Origin: Kribbella sp. NBC_01245
GTDB taxonomy: Bacteria > Actinomycetota > Actinomycetes > Propionibacteriales > Kribbellaceae
Assembly: GCF_036226525.1 (NCBI RefSeq)
Contig: NZ_CP108487.1
Coordinates: forward strand, 4,216,001-4,280,000
Direction: 5' to 3'
DNA length: 64,000 bases
In this document: piece after piece, positions 34,923 to 44,418 of the stretch
How positions within the stretch are numbered: the first letter of the stretch is position 1
How the letters are laid out: every line of letters begins with the position of its first letter
Program-made: the position numbers and the translations under genes
The notes under the pieces: model-generated
Database searches by the model: none
Told to the model about the DNA's origin: nothing
The model's input: the letters and a program-made list of their open reading frames with translations, nothing else

Positions 34923-37685
34923 CTATTGTGCGCTGCCGCGATCGACCATTCGCAGCAGCTGGGTGCGATTCGCGACACCGAACCGGCGGTAGAGCCGGGT
35001 CAGCTGCGATTCGACCGCCTTCACGCTGAGGTAGAGCGCGGCCGCGATCTCCCGGTTGGTCGAGCCGTCGCGGACCATCGCGACGATCTGCAGCTCGTTG
35101 TCACTCAGCTCCGACGGCTGCCGGGTCCGGCTCGGTACGTCGAGGCGGGCCAGCTCGGTCTCGGCCACCTCGCGCCACGCGGGCGCACCACTTCGGTCGA
35201 ACTGCTCGATCGCGTCGAGGAACGCGGACCGGGCGACCGAGCGGCGCCGGGCCTGCCGCGCGATCCGGCCGCGGGCCAGCTCGCACCGGGCCAGGTCGAG
35301 CGGGTAATACCGATCGCCGGCGCTCGCCACGGTCTGGTCGAGCAGCTCCAGGGCCTTGCCGGGATCGCCTTGTTTCGCGACCAGCAGCGCCTCCACCCGG
35401 CCGAGGCCGACCATCGTCACCTGGCGATCGAGCTTCACCGCCCGGTCGCGGATATCTGTGATCACGGCGGCCGCCTCGACGGTCTCCCCCGTGGCGATCA
35501 GCGCCTCGATGTAGTCGGCGTGCCACGGAATCACCGCCGGGTCGAACGGCATCGCCGCTTCCCGGAACTTGTCGATCGCACCGAAGGCCGCGACCGCGCG
35601 CTGCGGATCGCCGAGCAGCAGCGCGGCCATCCCGCAACTGGCCAGCGCAGGGCCGGTCCACTCCTCGTTGGTCACCTGGTGACACCGCTCGAGCGCCGCC
35701 TCGGCGAGATCGCGGGCCGCGGTCGCCGTACCGCCGGCCCATTCAGCGCGGGCGGCGACGACCATCGCGACCTCGGGTTCGTCACCGATGTCGAGCATCA
35801 GCTGCAGGCACTCCTGGCCGGCGGCGAGGGCGTCCGCACCGCGGCCGCTGCGCTCGAAGATGGCCGTCGCGGAGATCAGCACCGAGGCCAGCCAGCTCAT
35901 CGCGCCGACCGCGCGCACCTCGTCGGTCAGCGCGGTGATCGCGTCGACGGCCTCGGCGGTCTCGCCCCGGAACAGCTTGCGCATGGCGGCCATCTGGCGT
36001 GCGTGGACAACGCTCTTGGTCAGTTTGAGGCCGGCCGCCAGGCTCGCCGCCTCGGCCAGCAGCCGGTCGGACTCGCCGGTGGTGTTGCCGTCGTGGATCT
36101 CGACCGAACTGGCCGCGTTCAGGGCGTCGACCACGGCCTCGGTATCACCGCAGCGACGGCCGAGCTCCTCCGCGATGTGGGCGTCCTCGGCGGCATCGCG
36201 CAGGCGCCGGTCGAAGTACGCGCTGGCGCTGCGCTGGATCCGGACCCGCGCCTCCAGCCGGTCGTCGCCCTCGGCATCGGCGAAGGCTTGGTCGAGCAGC
36301 GCGAGCCGCTCGTCCCGGTCGGACCAGACGGCGTCGATCAGCAGCAGCAGGGCCTCGACCCGGGTGCAGGCGTCGGGCGCGATCTGGACGGCGAGCCGGG
36401 CGACCTCGGCCGATTCGGCCAGATGCCCGGCCGAAGCCGCGGCCTCGGAGGCGCAGGTCAACCGGCTAGCGCGCTCGCCCGGAGCGTCTGACGGCGTACG
36501 GTCGGCCGCGAGCCGCCATAGCGTCGCTGCCGCGCCGGGCGCTCCCCTGCCACCCGCCACGGTCGCCGCCTCGTCCAGCGAAGCGGCGAGGCTCGCGTCG
36601 GCCTCCTGCGTGGCGAGGGCGCGGTGCCGGGCGATCTCCACGGGCTCGTCGACCACCGCGGCGAGACGCGCGTGAGTCTGCCGCCGGGTCGCCGAGGTCG
36701 CGTCGGCGTACACGAACTCGCGCAGCAACGGATGGCTGAAGCGCAAGCGGCCGGACGAGATGTCGATCAGGCCAACCCGCTCGGCCGCGGCCAGCTCGGC
36801 GTCGATCGGGCGGCCGAGGGACAGCGCGAGCTGAGCGACGGTCGGCCGCGGGGACGACGCCGCGTGCAGCAGGAGCTCGCGCGTACCCGGGTCGAGGTCG
36901 GCCAGGCGATCGCCGAGCAACGTCTTCAACCGGCTCGACACCGGCAGGGGGTCGTTCGGCGACACGCCCTCGGGATGCCGGAGCACGGCCCGGCCGAGCT
37001 CCAGGGCCATGAACGGATTGCCCGCGCTGGCCGCGAAAATCCGGCGCGCGGTCCGGACGGGCAACGGCTCGTACAACCTGGTCCGCAGCAGCGCGAGCAC
37101 GTCCTGCTCGGTCAGCGCAGGCACCTCGACCTGCAGCACCGGCTCGGGGCAGGCCTCGGCCATCATCGGCAGATCCCCGTCGGCGACCTGCTCGGTGGCG
37201 AGCATCTGCACGCCCTCGGTGAGCCTCCGAGCGCAGAACGTCAGCACCTCGAGGCTCGACGGGTCGGCCCACTGGATGTCGTCGACGACCAGCAGCACCG
37301 GACCGTTGGTGGCGAGGCGCCGCAGCACATGCAGTACGGCGAGCCGCACCGCGAGCTCATCCCGGACCGAGTCGGGGGCGCTCGCCTTGAGCAGCGCCAC
37401 CTCAAGCGGTTGGCGGAGATGGTCCGGCAGCACCTGCCAGGCCAGTTCGAGCTGGTCGGAGAGCAGGTCCAGCAGGGTGACGTACGGCAGGCCGGCTTCG
37501 CTCTGTGACGGCGCGGCGCTCAGCACCCGGCAGCCGGCCAGGGCCCGCTCGGCCACCAAAGAGCGGCCGATTGCGGACTTCCCGATCCCGGTCGGGCCGT
37601 AGAGCAGCACGCTGCCAGCCGTTTCGAGCTGTTTTTGGGCGCGGTCGACCAGGCCGGCGCGGCCAATCAGCTCGTCGTCAGTCAT
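34923..37685 (-). CDS. Large LuxR-type ATPase transcriptional regulator (LAL family)
   Basis: A 920-aa LAL/STAND regulator: N-terminal NTPase domain with Walker A GPTGIGKS (about residue 32) and Walker B VLLVVDDIQWAD, a long helical repeat middle region like TPR/MalT arms, and a C-terminal LuxR helix-turn-helix (LSDNELQIVAMVRDGSTNRE then YLSVKAVESQLTRLYRRFGV). ATG 37685 (MTDDELIG) fits the family better than 37739. MalT-like proteins activate transcription upon ligand binding; the target is unknown. It is separated by 137 bp from the upstream FadR-type gene. Confidence 0.9.
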   Translation of the reverse strand: MTDDELIGRAGLVDRAQKQLETAGSVLLYGPTGIGKSAIGRSLVAERALAGCRVLSAAPSQSEAGLPYVTLLDLLSDQLELAWQVLPDHLRQPLEVALLKASAPDSVRDELAVRLAVLHVLRRLATNGPVLLVVDDIQWADPSSLEVLTFCARRLTEGVQMLATEQVADGDLPMMAEACPEPVLQVEVPALTEQDVLALLRTRLYEPLPVRTARRIFAASAGNPFMALELGRAVLRHPEGVSPNDPLPVSSRLKTLLGDRLADLDPGTRELLLHAASSPRPTVAQLALSLGRPIDAELAAAERVGLIDISSGRLRFSHPLLREFVYADATSATRRQTHARLAAVVDEPVEIARHRALATQEADASLAASLDEAATVAGGRGAPGAAATLWRLAADRTPSDAPGERASRLTCASEAAASAGHLAESAEVARLAVQIAPDACTRVEALLLLIDAVWSDRDERLALLDQAFADAEGDDRLEARVRIQRSASAYFDRRLRDAAEDAHIAEELGRRCGDTEAVVDALNAASSVEIHDGNTTGESDRLLAEAASLAAGLKLTKSVVHARQMAAMRKLFRGETAEAVDAITALTDEVRAVGAMSWLASVLISATAIFERSGRGADALAAGQECLQLMLDIGDEPEVAMVVAARAEWAGGTATAARDLAEAALERCHQVTNEEWTGPALASCGMAALLLGDPQRAVAAFGAIDKFREAAMPFDPAVIPWHADYIEALIATGETVEAAAVITDIRDRAVKLDRQVTMVGLGRVEALLVAKQGDPGKALELLDQTVASAGDRYYPLDLARCELARGRIARQARRRSVARSAFLDAIEQFDRSGAPAWREVAETELARLDVPSRTRQPSELSDNELQIVAMVRDGSTNREIAAALYLSVKAVESQLTRLYRRFGVANRTQLLRMVDRGSAQ

Positions 37686-37822
37686 CGGACACATTCTCCC
37701 GAAGGAACACCTTCCCCCACCATCACAGCTCCATGCCAATGGACACCTCGAGTGTCATACCAGTAAACCCTCCCGTCACCCGCCGTACCCAGCATTCGGC
37801 CATTGTGCGTGGCGGGTTTGGG

Positions 37823-38539
37823 TCACGTGAGAAACGCGCGCAATAGTGCCGCGGTGCCGGCGAGATGTTCGTACATGGCCAACCGGGCCGTTTCGGGGTC
37901 GCCGGCGAGGATGGCCTCGACGATCAACTGGTGCTGCTGATCAGAGTGCACGATATTGCGTTCGAGCAGCGGGATCGCGTCCAGCAGCTCGTTCAGCCGC
38001 ATCCGCGCGTCGGCGACGGCCGAGGTGAGCGACGGTGAGCCGCTGACCTCGGCGATCGCGAGGTGCAGCCGCGAGTCCATCCGGCGATAGTCGCCCAGTT
38101 TGGCCGCGCCGGTATCGGCCAGGCAGCGGCTCAGGTGTTCTCGTTCAGCCGGACTGAGCGCCCGCGCCGCCGCCGCTTGGGCCGCGCCGCATTCCAGTGC
38201 TGACCGCAGCACCAGTGCGTCCTCCAGGCCGTCGCCGAGTTCCAAAGCGATCTTGCGTTTAGGGCGGGCCCGGGGTTTCGGTAAACGATCGTTCACGAAC
38301 GTGCCGCCGTAACGACCGCGGCGCGATTCGACGTACCCCGCCTCGGTCAGGGCGCGGATCGCCTCGCGCAGGGTGACCCGGCTGACGTTCAGCCGGGCCG
38401 CCAGGTCACGCTCGGACGGCAATCGGTCACCGGGCGCGACCACGCCCAGTTTGATTGCCTGTAGCAACCGCTCGACCGTCTCCTCGAACGGATTCCCCGT
38501 CCGGACCGGCCGGAACAGCGCCTCATCCGCTCCGCTCAC
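37823..38539 (-). CDS. GntR-family regulator (FadR subfamily)
   Basis: A 238-aa regulator: winged helix DRLPSERDLAARLNVSRVTLREAIRALTEAG, then GRYGGTF, and an all-helical FCD ligand domain with metal-type residues (DSRLHLAIAEVSGS and HSDQQHQLIVEAI). It is the last gene of the minus-strand cluster, 9 bp downstream of the SDR gene, and so is likely the local repressor responding to the pathway substrate or product. A candidate operator lies in the glnA-like/permease divergent region. Confidence 0.9.
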   Translation of the reverse strand: MSGADEALFRPVRTGNPFEETVERLLQAIKLGVVAPGDRLPSERDLAARLNVSRVTLREAIRALTEAGYVESRRGRYGGTFVNDRLPKPRARPKRKIALELGDGLEDALVLRSALECGAAQAAAARALSPAEREHLSRCLADTGAAKLGDYRRMDSRLHLAIAEVSGSPSLTSAVADARMRLNELLDAIPLLERNIVHSDQQHQLIVEAILAGDPETARLAMYEHLAGTAALLRAFLT

Positions 38540-38548
38540 GGCTAGAGC

Positions 38549-39328
38549 CTAGACCGGGGTGACGTACGCCCCGGAGATGCCGCCGTCCACCAGGAACGTG
38601 TTGGCGGTGATGAAGGACGAATCGTCGCTGGCCAGGAAGGCCACCGCGGCCGCGATCTCCTCGGGCTCACCGAAGCGGCCCATCGGCACGTGCACCAGGC
38701 GACGGTTGGCCCGCTCGGCGTCCTTGGCGAACAACTCCTTGAGCAGCGGCGTGTTGACCGGGCCCGGGCAGAGCGCGTTGACCCGGATGCCCTGCCGGGC
38801 GAACTCGACGCCCAGCTCACGGCTCATCGCCAGCACGCCACCCTTGGAGGCCGAGTACGAGATCTGGGAGGTCGCCGCGCCCATCACCGCGACGAACGAC
38901 GCGGTGTTGATGATCGAGCCCTTGCCCTGCTTCTGCATGTACGGGATGGCGTATTTGCAGCAGTAGAACACCGAGGTCAGGTTGACCTCTTGCACCTTGC
39001 GCCAGGCCTCGATGCCGGTCTCCAGGATCGACCCGTCCTCGGGCGGCGAGATACCCGCGTTGTTGAAAGCGATATCCACGCTGCCGAAAACCTCGTTCGC
39101 CTGCTTGAACAGGTTCTCGACGTCGGTCTCGCTGGTCACGTCGGTCTGCACGAAGAGGCCGCCGACCTCGTCCGCGGCGGCCTTGCCGGTGGCCGGGTCG
39201 AGGTCGCCGATCACGACCTTGGCCCCCTCGGCCGCGAGCCGGCGGACACTGGCCAGGCCGATCCCGCTCGCACCACCGGTGACGACCGCGACCCTGTCAA
39301 CGAGCCGGCTTGCCTTGACATCGGTCAT
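38549..39328 (-). CDS. SDR-family oxidoreductase (putative gamma-glutamylethanolamide dehydrogenase)
   Basis: A 259-aa classical short-chain dehydrogenase: NAD motif TGGASGIGLA, NNAG (in FNNAGISPP), catalytic Ser/Tyr/Lys with YSASKGG, and PGPVNTP. It lies 3 bp from the aldehyde dehydrogenase gene. In the Streptomyces gamma-glutamylation pathway the alcohol of gamma-glutamylethanolamide must be oxidised to the aldehyde before ALDH; this SDR is the natural candidate. That role is inference from context. Confidence 0.85.
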   Translation of the reverse strand: MTDVKASRLVDRVAVVTGGASGIGLASVRRLAAEGAKVVIGDLDPATGKAAADEVGGLFVQTDVTSETDVENLFKQANEVFGSVDIAFNNAGISPPEDGSILETGIEAWRKVQEVNLTSVFYCCKYAIPYMQKQGKGSIINTASFVAVMGAATSQISYSASKGGVLAMSRELGVEFARQGIRVNALCPGPVNTPLLKELFAKDAERANRRLVHVPMGRFGEPEEIAAAVAFLASDDSSFITANTFLVDGGISGAYVTPV

Positions 39329-39331
39329 TAC

Positions 39332-40690
39332 TCAGTCCTCCGTGCTGATGAAGATGTTCTTGGTCTCGGTGAACGCGTCCAGCGCGTCCGGCCCGAGCTC
39401 GCGACCGAGCCCGGACTGCTTGTAACCGCCGAACGGCGTCGAATACCGCACCGACGAGTGCGAGTTGACCGACAGGTTGCCCGCCTCGACACCCCGCGCC
39501 ACTCGGAGCGCGCGGCCGACGTCCCGGGTCCAGATCGAGCCGGCCAGGCCGTACTCGGAGTCGTTCGCGATCCTTTGGGCGTCCGCCTCGTCTTCGAAAG
39601 GCACCACCACTACGACCGGGCCGAAGATCTCCTCGCGCGCTGCTTCGTGTTGCTCGCTGACCGGCGCGAGAACGGTCGGCGCGAACCAATAGCCCGGGCC
39701 CTCCGGCTTGCTGCCGCGGATCGCGACGGGCGCGTCGTCAGGCACGTACGCCGAAACGCGATCGTGCTGCGCCTTCGAGATCAGCGGGCCCATCTCGGTC
39801 GCCTCGTCCGCCGGATCGCCGACCTTGACGCCCTTGACGGCCGGCTCAAGCAGCTCCATGAAACGGTCGAGGACCTTGCGCTCGACCAGGATGCGCGACC
39901 TCGCACAGCAATCCTGGCCCGCGTTGTCGAACACCCCGTACGGCGCTTGGGCGGCCGCCTTCTCCAGGTCGGCGTCGGCGAAGATGATGTTCGCGCTTTT
40001 GCCGCCGAGCTCCAGCGTCACCCGCTTCACCTGGTCGGCGCAGCCCGCCATGATCTGCTTGCCGACACCCGTCGAGCCGGTGAAGACGACCTTCCTGACT
40101 TTCTCGTGGGTGACGAAGCGCTGGCCGACGACCGTGCCCTTGCCGGGGATGATCTCGAGCACGCCTTCGGGGATACCCGCCTGCTTGGCGAGCTCGCCGA
40201 GGCGGATCGCGGTCAGCGGGGTGAGCTCGGCCGGCTTGAGTACGACGGTGTTGCCGGCGGCAAGCGCTGGGGCGAAACCCCAACCGGCGATGGGCATCGG
40301 GAAGTTCCACGGCACGATGACGCCGACCACGCCGAGCGGTTCGGCGAAGGTGATATCGATGCCTCCGGCAACAGGTATCTGCTTGCCGAAGAGCCGCTCG
40401 GGTGCTGCCGAGTAGTAGGTCAGCACGTCGCGAACGTTGCCCGCCTCCCAACGGGCATTGCCGATGGTGTGGCCCGAGTTCTCAACCTCGATGCGGGCGA
40501 GATTCTCCAGGTCCGCGTCGACCGCGTCGGCAAAGCGCCTGAGCAACCGGCCGCGGTCGGCGGGACTGACTTCACGCCATTTGAGGAAGGCCTTCGCGGC
40601 CCGGGCGATCGCCGCGTCGGTCTGCTCGAGCGAGGCCAGCTCGATCGAGGTCACGACCTTCTCGGTCGCCGGGTTGATCACGTCGTACAT
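39332..40690 (-). CDS. Aldehyde dehydrogenase (gamma-glutamyl-aldehyde type)
   Basis: A 452-aa NAD(P)-dependent aldehyde dehydrogenase. Catalytic Glu is in TLELGGKS and the catalytic Cys in GQDCCARSR; VPWNFP and the C-terminal PFGGYKQSGLGRE are intact. ATG 40690 overlaps the hydrolase stop (ATGA). It probably oxidises a gamma-glutamyl aldehyde amide to the acid, before the hydrolase releases glutamate. PuuC-like activity towards polyamine intermediates is the alternative. Confidence 0.92.
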   Translation of the reverse strand: MYDVINPATEKVVTSIELASLEQTDAAIARAAKAFLKWREVSPADRGRLLRRFADAVDADLENLARIEVENSGHTIGNARWEAGNVRDVLTYYSAAPERLFGKQIPVAGGIDITFAEPLGVVGVIVPWNFPMPIAGWGFAPALAAGNTVVLKPAELTPLTAIRLGELAKQAGIPEGVLEIIPGKGTVVGQRFVTHEKVRKVVFTGSTGVGKQIMAGCADQVKRVTLELGGKSANIIFADADLEKAAAQAPYGVFDNAGQDCCARSRILVERKVLDRFMELLEPAVKGVKVGDPADEATEMGPLISKAQHDRVSAYVPDDAPVAIRGSKPEGPGYWFAPTVLAPVSEQHEAAREEIFGPVVVVVPFEDEADAQRIANDSEYGLAGSIWTRDVGRALRVARGVEAGNLSVNSHSSVRYSTPFGGYKQSGLGRELGPDALDAFTETKNIFISTED

Positions 40691-41421
40691 CACTTCGCGG
40701 CTCTTTCCTTCTGTGCTTCTGCGACTAGTGCGGTGAACAGGCGCAAGTCGTCCGGGAATTCCTCCGGATGCCACTGCACACCAAGGGCGAATCCCTTGCC
40801 TGGCAGCTCGACGGCCTCGATCGTGCCGTCGCCGGATCGTGCCGTGACCCGCAATTCCTTCGCGACCTTGTCGATGGCCTGGTGGTGATAGCACTGAACC
40901 GTCGTGGTGTCACCGAGTACGTCGTACGTCAGGCTGTCCGGCTCGATCTTGACCTCGGTACTGCCGAAGACCGCGGGCTCGGGTCGATGGTTGTGATGGG
41001 CAACGACGTCCGGGAGGTGCTGGTGCAACGTGCCACCTAAAGCGACGTTGAGCATTTGCAGACCGCGGCAAATGGCCAGTAGCGGCAGATCTCGTTGCAG
41101 GGCCGCGTGGATCAGGATCGCCTCGTGCTGGTCCCGCCCGGGCCGGGTGTCGACCGTCTCCGGATGGGCCTCAGCGCCGTACCCCGCGGGGTCGATATCG
41201 CAACCGCCCGCGATGACGAGACCATCCAGGATGTCGAGCACGTCGGGATCGGTGCCGACCGGCGGCAGCAGCAGCGGTACGCCGCCGGCCGCGTCGATCG
41301 CGTCGAGGTAGACCCGGGGCAGCAGCGCCGCGTCGCGATGCCAGACACCCCAGATCGTCGGCTCGAGGTAGGTGGTGATGCCGATTCGGGGCCGCTTCTT
41401 TTTAGAGTCTCTCGAAACCAC
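40690..41421 (-). CDS. Class I glutamine amidotransferase-type gamma-glutamyl hydrolase (PuuD-like)
   Basis: A 243-aa PuuD-family hydrolase. The nucleophile elbow is LLAICRGLQMLNVALGG (Cys), with His/Glu in GVQWHPEEF. It should split a gamma-glutamyl amide to glutamate plus an amine-acid: glycine if the substrate is gamma-glutamylglycine, GABA in the polyamine pathway. The start GTG 41421 overlaps the glnA-like gene by 20 bp, so both are co-translated. Confidence 0.9.
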   Translation of the reverse strand: MVSRDSKKKRPRIGITTYLEPTIWGVWHRDAALLPRVYLDAIDAAGGVPLLLPPVGTDPDVLDILDGLVIAGGCDIDPAGYGAEAHPETVDTRPGRDQHEAILIHAALQRDLPLLAICRGLQMLNVALGGTLHQHLPDVVAHHNHRPEPAVFGSTEVKIEPDSLTYDVLGDTTTVQCYHHQAIDKVAKELRVTARSGDGTIEAVELPGKGFALGVQWHPEEFPDDLRLFTALVAEAQKERAAK

Positions 41422-42763
41422 GGATCCGCTCCCAATCGGTCACCGCCGCGTTGTAGGCGTCGAGTTCGACCTTGGCGGCGTTGACGTAGTGGTCCACCAC
41501 ATCGTCGCCGAAGGCGTTGCGCGCGATCGCGCTGTTGCCGAAGAGCTCCGCCGCCCGGTCGAGCGTCGTCGGCACATGCGGCTTGTCCGAGCTGTACGCG
41601 TTGCCCTCGAACAGCGGCTCCGGGTCGAGCTCGTTCTCGATACCGTGCAGGCCGGACGCGATCAGGGCCGCGACCGCCAAGTACGGGTTGACGTCGCCGC
41701 CTGGCAGACGGTTCTCGACTCGCAAGGACTCGCCGTGGCCGACTACGCGCAGGGCGCACGTACGGTTGTCCAGGCCCCAAGCGACGGCCGTCGGCGCGAA
41801 GCTGCCGGGCACGAATCGCTTGTAGGAGTTGATGTTCGGCGCCAGGAAGTACGTGAACTCTTCCAGGCAGGCGAGTTGGCCCGCGATGAAGCGTTCCATC
41901 AACTGGGAGAACCCGTGCGGCCGATCGCCGGCGAGCACCGCCTCGCCACTGGTCGACCGGAAACTCAGGTGGATATGGCACGAGTTGCCCTCGCGTTCGT
42001 CGTACTTCGCCATGAACGTGAGGCTCTTGCGATGCTGCGACGCGATCTCCTTGGCGCCGTTCTTGTAGATCGAGTGGTTGTCGCAGGTCCGCAAAGCTTC
42101 GTCGAAACGGAAGGCGATCTCCTGCTGACCGAGGTTGCACTCGCCCTTGGCCGACTCGACGTACAGCCCGGCGCCGGTCATCGAATTCCGGATATCCCGC
42201 AGCAGCGGCTCGACCCGGGCGGTGCCGAGCAGCGAGTAGTCGACGTTGTACTGATTGGCCGGTTCGAGGTGGTTATAGCGCTTGTCCCAGGCCGCTTCGA
42301 AGGTGTCGTTGAAGACGATGAACTCGAGCTCCGTGCCGACGTACGCCAGCAGGTCGCGCTCGGCGAGGCGGTCGAGCTGCTTGCGCAGGATCTGCCGCGG
42401 CGAGGCCGGCATCGGTTTGCCGTCGAGCCACTGGATGTCGCAGAGCACCATCGCCGTACCGGGAAGCCACGGGACCAGGCGGAGCGTGTCGAGGTCCGGC
42501 GCCATCAGCAGATCGCCGTACCCCTTCTCCCAGGAGGACATCTCGTAGCCGTCGACCGTGTTCATGTCGACGTCGACGGCGAGCAGGTAGTTGCAACCCT
42601 CGGTGCCGTGGGCGAGCACTTCCTCGACGAAGTAGCGCGCGCCACATCGCTTGCCCTGCAGGCGCCCCTGCATATCCGTGATGGCGACCAGAACCGTGTC
42701 GATCTGGCCGGAGCCGACCAGATCGCGAAGTTGCTGCACGCTCAGCTTGCCGTTCGATGTCAC
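41402..42763 (-). CDS. Glutamine synthetase-like gamma-glutamylamide ligase (GlnA4/PuuA type)
   Basis: A 453-aa type I glutamine-synthetase relative. The catalytic barrel includes GTELEFIVF, SAKGECNLGQQEI and GNSCHIHLSF, and the late ENRLPGGDVNPYLA. In this subfamily glutamate is ligated to an amine other than ammonia with ATP. Together with an ethanolamine-permease neighbour, gamma-glutamylethanolamide synthetase (GlnA4) fits best; gamma-glutamylputrescine synthetase (PuuA/GlnA3) is the alternative. First gene of the minus-strand operon. Confidence 0.88.
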   Translation of the reverse strand: MTSNGKLSVQQLRDLVGSGQIDTVLVAITDMQGRLQGKRCGARYFVEEVLAHGTEGCNYLLAVDVDMNTVDGYEMSSWEKGYGDLLMAPDLDTLRLVPWLPGTAMVLCDIQWLDGKPMPASPRQILRKQLDRLAERDLLAYVGTELEFIVFNDTFEAAWDKRYNHLEPANQYNVDYSLLGTARVEPLLRDIRNSMTGAGLYVESAKGECNLGQQEIAFRFDEALRTCDNHSIYKNGAKEIASQHRKSLTFMAKYDEREGNSCHIHLSFRSTSGEAVLAGDRPHGFSQLMERFIAGQLACLEEFTYFLAPNINSYKRFVPGSFAPTAVAWGLDNRTCALRVVGHGESLRVENRLPGGDVNPYLAVAALIASGLHGIENELDPEPLFEGNAYSSDKPHVPTTLDRAAELFGNSAIARNAFGDDVVDHYVNAAKVELDAYNAAVTDWERIRGFERL

Positions 42764-42884
42764 GCTGACTCCCGGGCGGTTGGCGGGTCGCTATTGGTCT
42801 GCGATCAGTCCATTGAGCTCATGGTAGGCCGCTCGCCCACACCAATGTCAATGTGCGCGATCCCTTGACACCACCCGCCTCGGC

Positions 42885-42915
42885 GGCCAGACACTAGTGG
42901 TCTGGCCGTAGACCA
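42885..42915. promoter_or_regulatory. Candidate operator for the FadR-type regulator
   Basis: Two overlapping inverted repeats occur in the 196-bp divergent region: GGCCAGAC (42885) with GTCTGGCC (42900), and TGGTCT (42898) with AGACCA (42910). The second resembles TGGT-n-ACCA sites of FadR-subfamily proteins. A TTGACA lies upstream at 42865-42870 for the permease direction. Plausible shared control of ligase operon and permease. Confidence 0.5.
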
Positions 42916-42959
42916 TTGACTGCCCGATTGGTCCGGCCCGGCGATCGGAGGCCGCGGCG

Positions 42960-44396
42960 ATGAAACGTAAAGCGAACGTCGACTACCAGCAGGTCGGCAA
43001 GGAATACCTCGAACACCGACAACTCCGGAGGGGCGCGGCCGGCTGGGTGCTGCTCGCCGGTCTGGGAGTCGCGTACGTCATCTCCGGCGACTTCGCCGGC
43101 TGGAACTTCGGTCTGGCCGAAGGCGGGTGGGGCGGTCTGCTGATCGCGACCGTACTGATGGCCACCATGTACACGTGCATGGTCTTCGGCCTGGCCGAAC
43201 TGGCCTCCGCCATCCCGGTCGCAGGCGCCGGCTACGGCTTCGCCCGTCGCGCCCTCGGCCCACTCGGCGGATTCGCCACCGGTGTCGCCATCCTGATCGA
43301 GTACGCGATAGCGCCCGCCGCCATCGCGACCTTCATCGGCGGCTATATCGAAGCGCTCGGGCTATTCGGTTTGACGAGCAGCTGGCCGGTTTACCTCGCC
43401 TGCTACATCATCTTCGTCGGCATCCACTTGTACGGCGTTGGCGAGGCGCTTCGGTTGACCATGGTCATCACGGGTATCGCCGTGGTGGCGTTGATCGTCT
43501 TCGTGGTCGCGATGATTCCGCAGTTCTCGGTCGACCGGCTTTTCGATATCGAGCCGACGACTGCCGCAGGGGCGAACGACTTCATTCCCTTTGGTTATGC
43601 GGGGATTTTGGGAGCGCTGGTTTACGGGATTTGGTTCTTCCTCGCGGTTGAGGGTGTGCCGTTGGCTGCCGAGGAGGCGCGGGATCCAGCCAAGGACATG
43701 CCGCGCGGGATCATCACGGCAATGCTCATCCTGCTGGGTTTTGCCGCGTTGATGCTGGTCTTCGCACCTGGTGGTGCCGGGTCGAGCACGATCGCGGAGT
43801 CGGATAACCCACTGCCGGAGGCTTTGCGTACGGCGCTCGGTGGCGGCACGTGGGTCGCGGATTTCGTGAACTACGTGGGGCTTGCGGGGTTGGTGGCTAG
43901 CTTCTTCTCGATTGTTTACGCGTATTCGCGGCAGTTGTTCGCGTTGTCGCGGGCCGGGTATCTGCCGCGCTTCTTGTCGATGACTGGTTCGCGGAAGACG
44001 CCGTACCTGGCGTTGATCGTTCCTGGGACCATTGGGTTCCTGCTTGCGGCGATCACGAAGAATGGTGCGCTGCTGATCAACATCGCGGTATTCGGCGCGA
44101 CTGTGTCGTACGTGTTGATGATGCTCGCGCATATCGTCCTGCGTGTCCGGGAGCCCGGTCTGGAACGGCCGTATCGGACGCCCGGTGGCATCGTCACGAC
44201 GTCGGTCGCTCTGGTGCTGGCAATCGCCGCGGTCGTCGCAACGTTCTTCGTCGACGAACTGGCGGCTGCGATCACGGCCGGCATTTTCGTCATCGCTGTC
44301 GCGTACTTCTGGTTCTATAGTCGGCACCACTTGGTGGCGTCGGCTCCGGAGGAGGAGTTCGCGGCGATCCAGCAGGCGGAGTCGGAGCTTTCCTGA
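42960..44396 (+). CDS. eat: Ethanolamine permease (APC family)
   Basis: A 478-aa amino acid-polyamine-organocation transporter with about 12 hydrophobic helices. YVISGDFAGWNFGLAEGGWGG, AGAGYGFARRALGPLGGF and ILIEYAIAPAAIATFIGGY closely resemble ethanolamine permeases, which import ethanolamine by proton symport. It is divergent from the glnA-like gene, sharing the regulatory region. Its identity is the strongest hint that the cluster handles ethanolamine. Confidence 0.85.
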   Translation: MKRKANVDYQQVGKEYLEHRQLRRGAAGWVLLAGLGVAYVISGDFAGWNFGLAEGGWGGLLIATVLMATMYTCMVFGLAELASAIPVAGAGYGFARRALGPLGGFATGVAILIEYAIAPAAIATFIGGYIEALGLFGLTSSWPVYLACYIIFVGIHLYGVGEALRLTMVITGIAVVALIVFVVAMIPQFSVDRLFDIEPTTAAGANDFIPFGYAGILGALVYGIWFFLAVEGVPLAAEEARDPAKDMPRGIITAMLILLGFAALMLVFAPGGAGSSTIAESDNPLPEALRTALGGGTWVADFVNYVGLAGLVASFFSIVYAYSRQLFALSRAGYLPRFLSMTGSRKTPYLALIVPGTIGFLLAAITKNGALLINIAVFGATVSYVLMMLAHIVLRVREPGLERPYRTPGGIVTTSVALVLAIAAVVATFFVDELAAAITAGIFVIAVAYFWFYSRHHLVASAPEEEFAAIQQAESELS

Positions 44397-44418
44397 TTCC
44401 CTTTACTTGCTGGTCATT

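Noticed and set aside
38690..40888. A 732-codon open frame antisense to the SDR and ALDH genes.
   Set aside because: Same reason: antisense artefact over genes with intact catalytic motifs.
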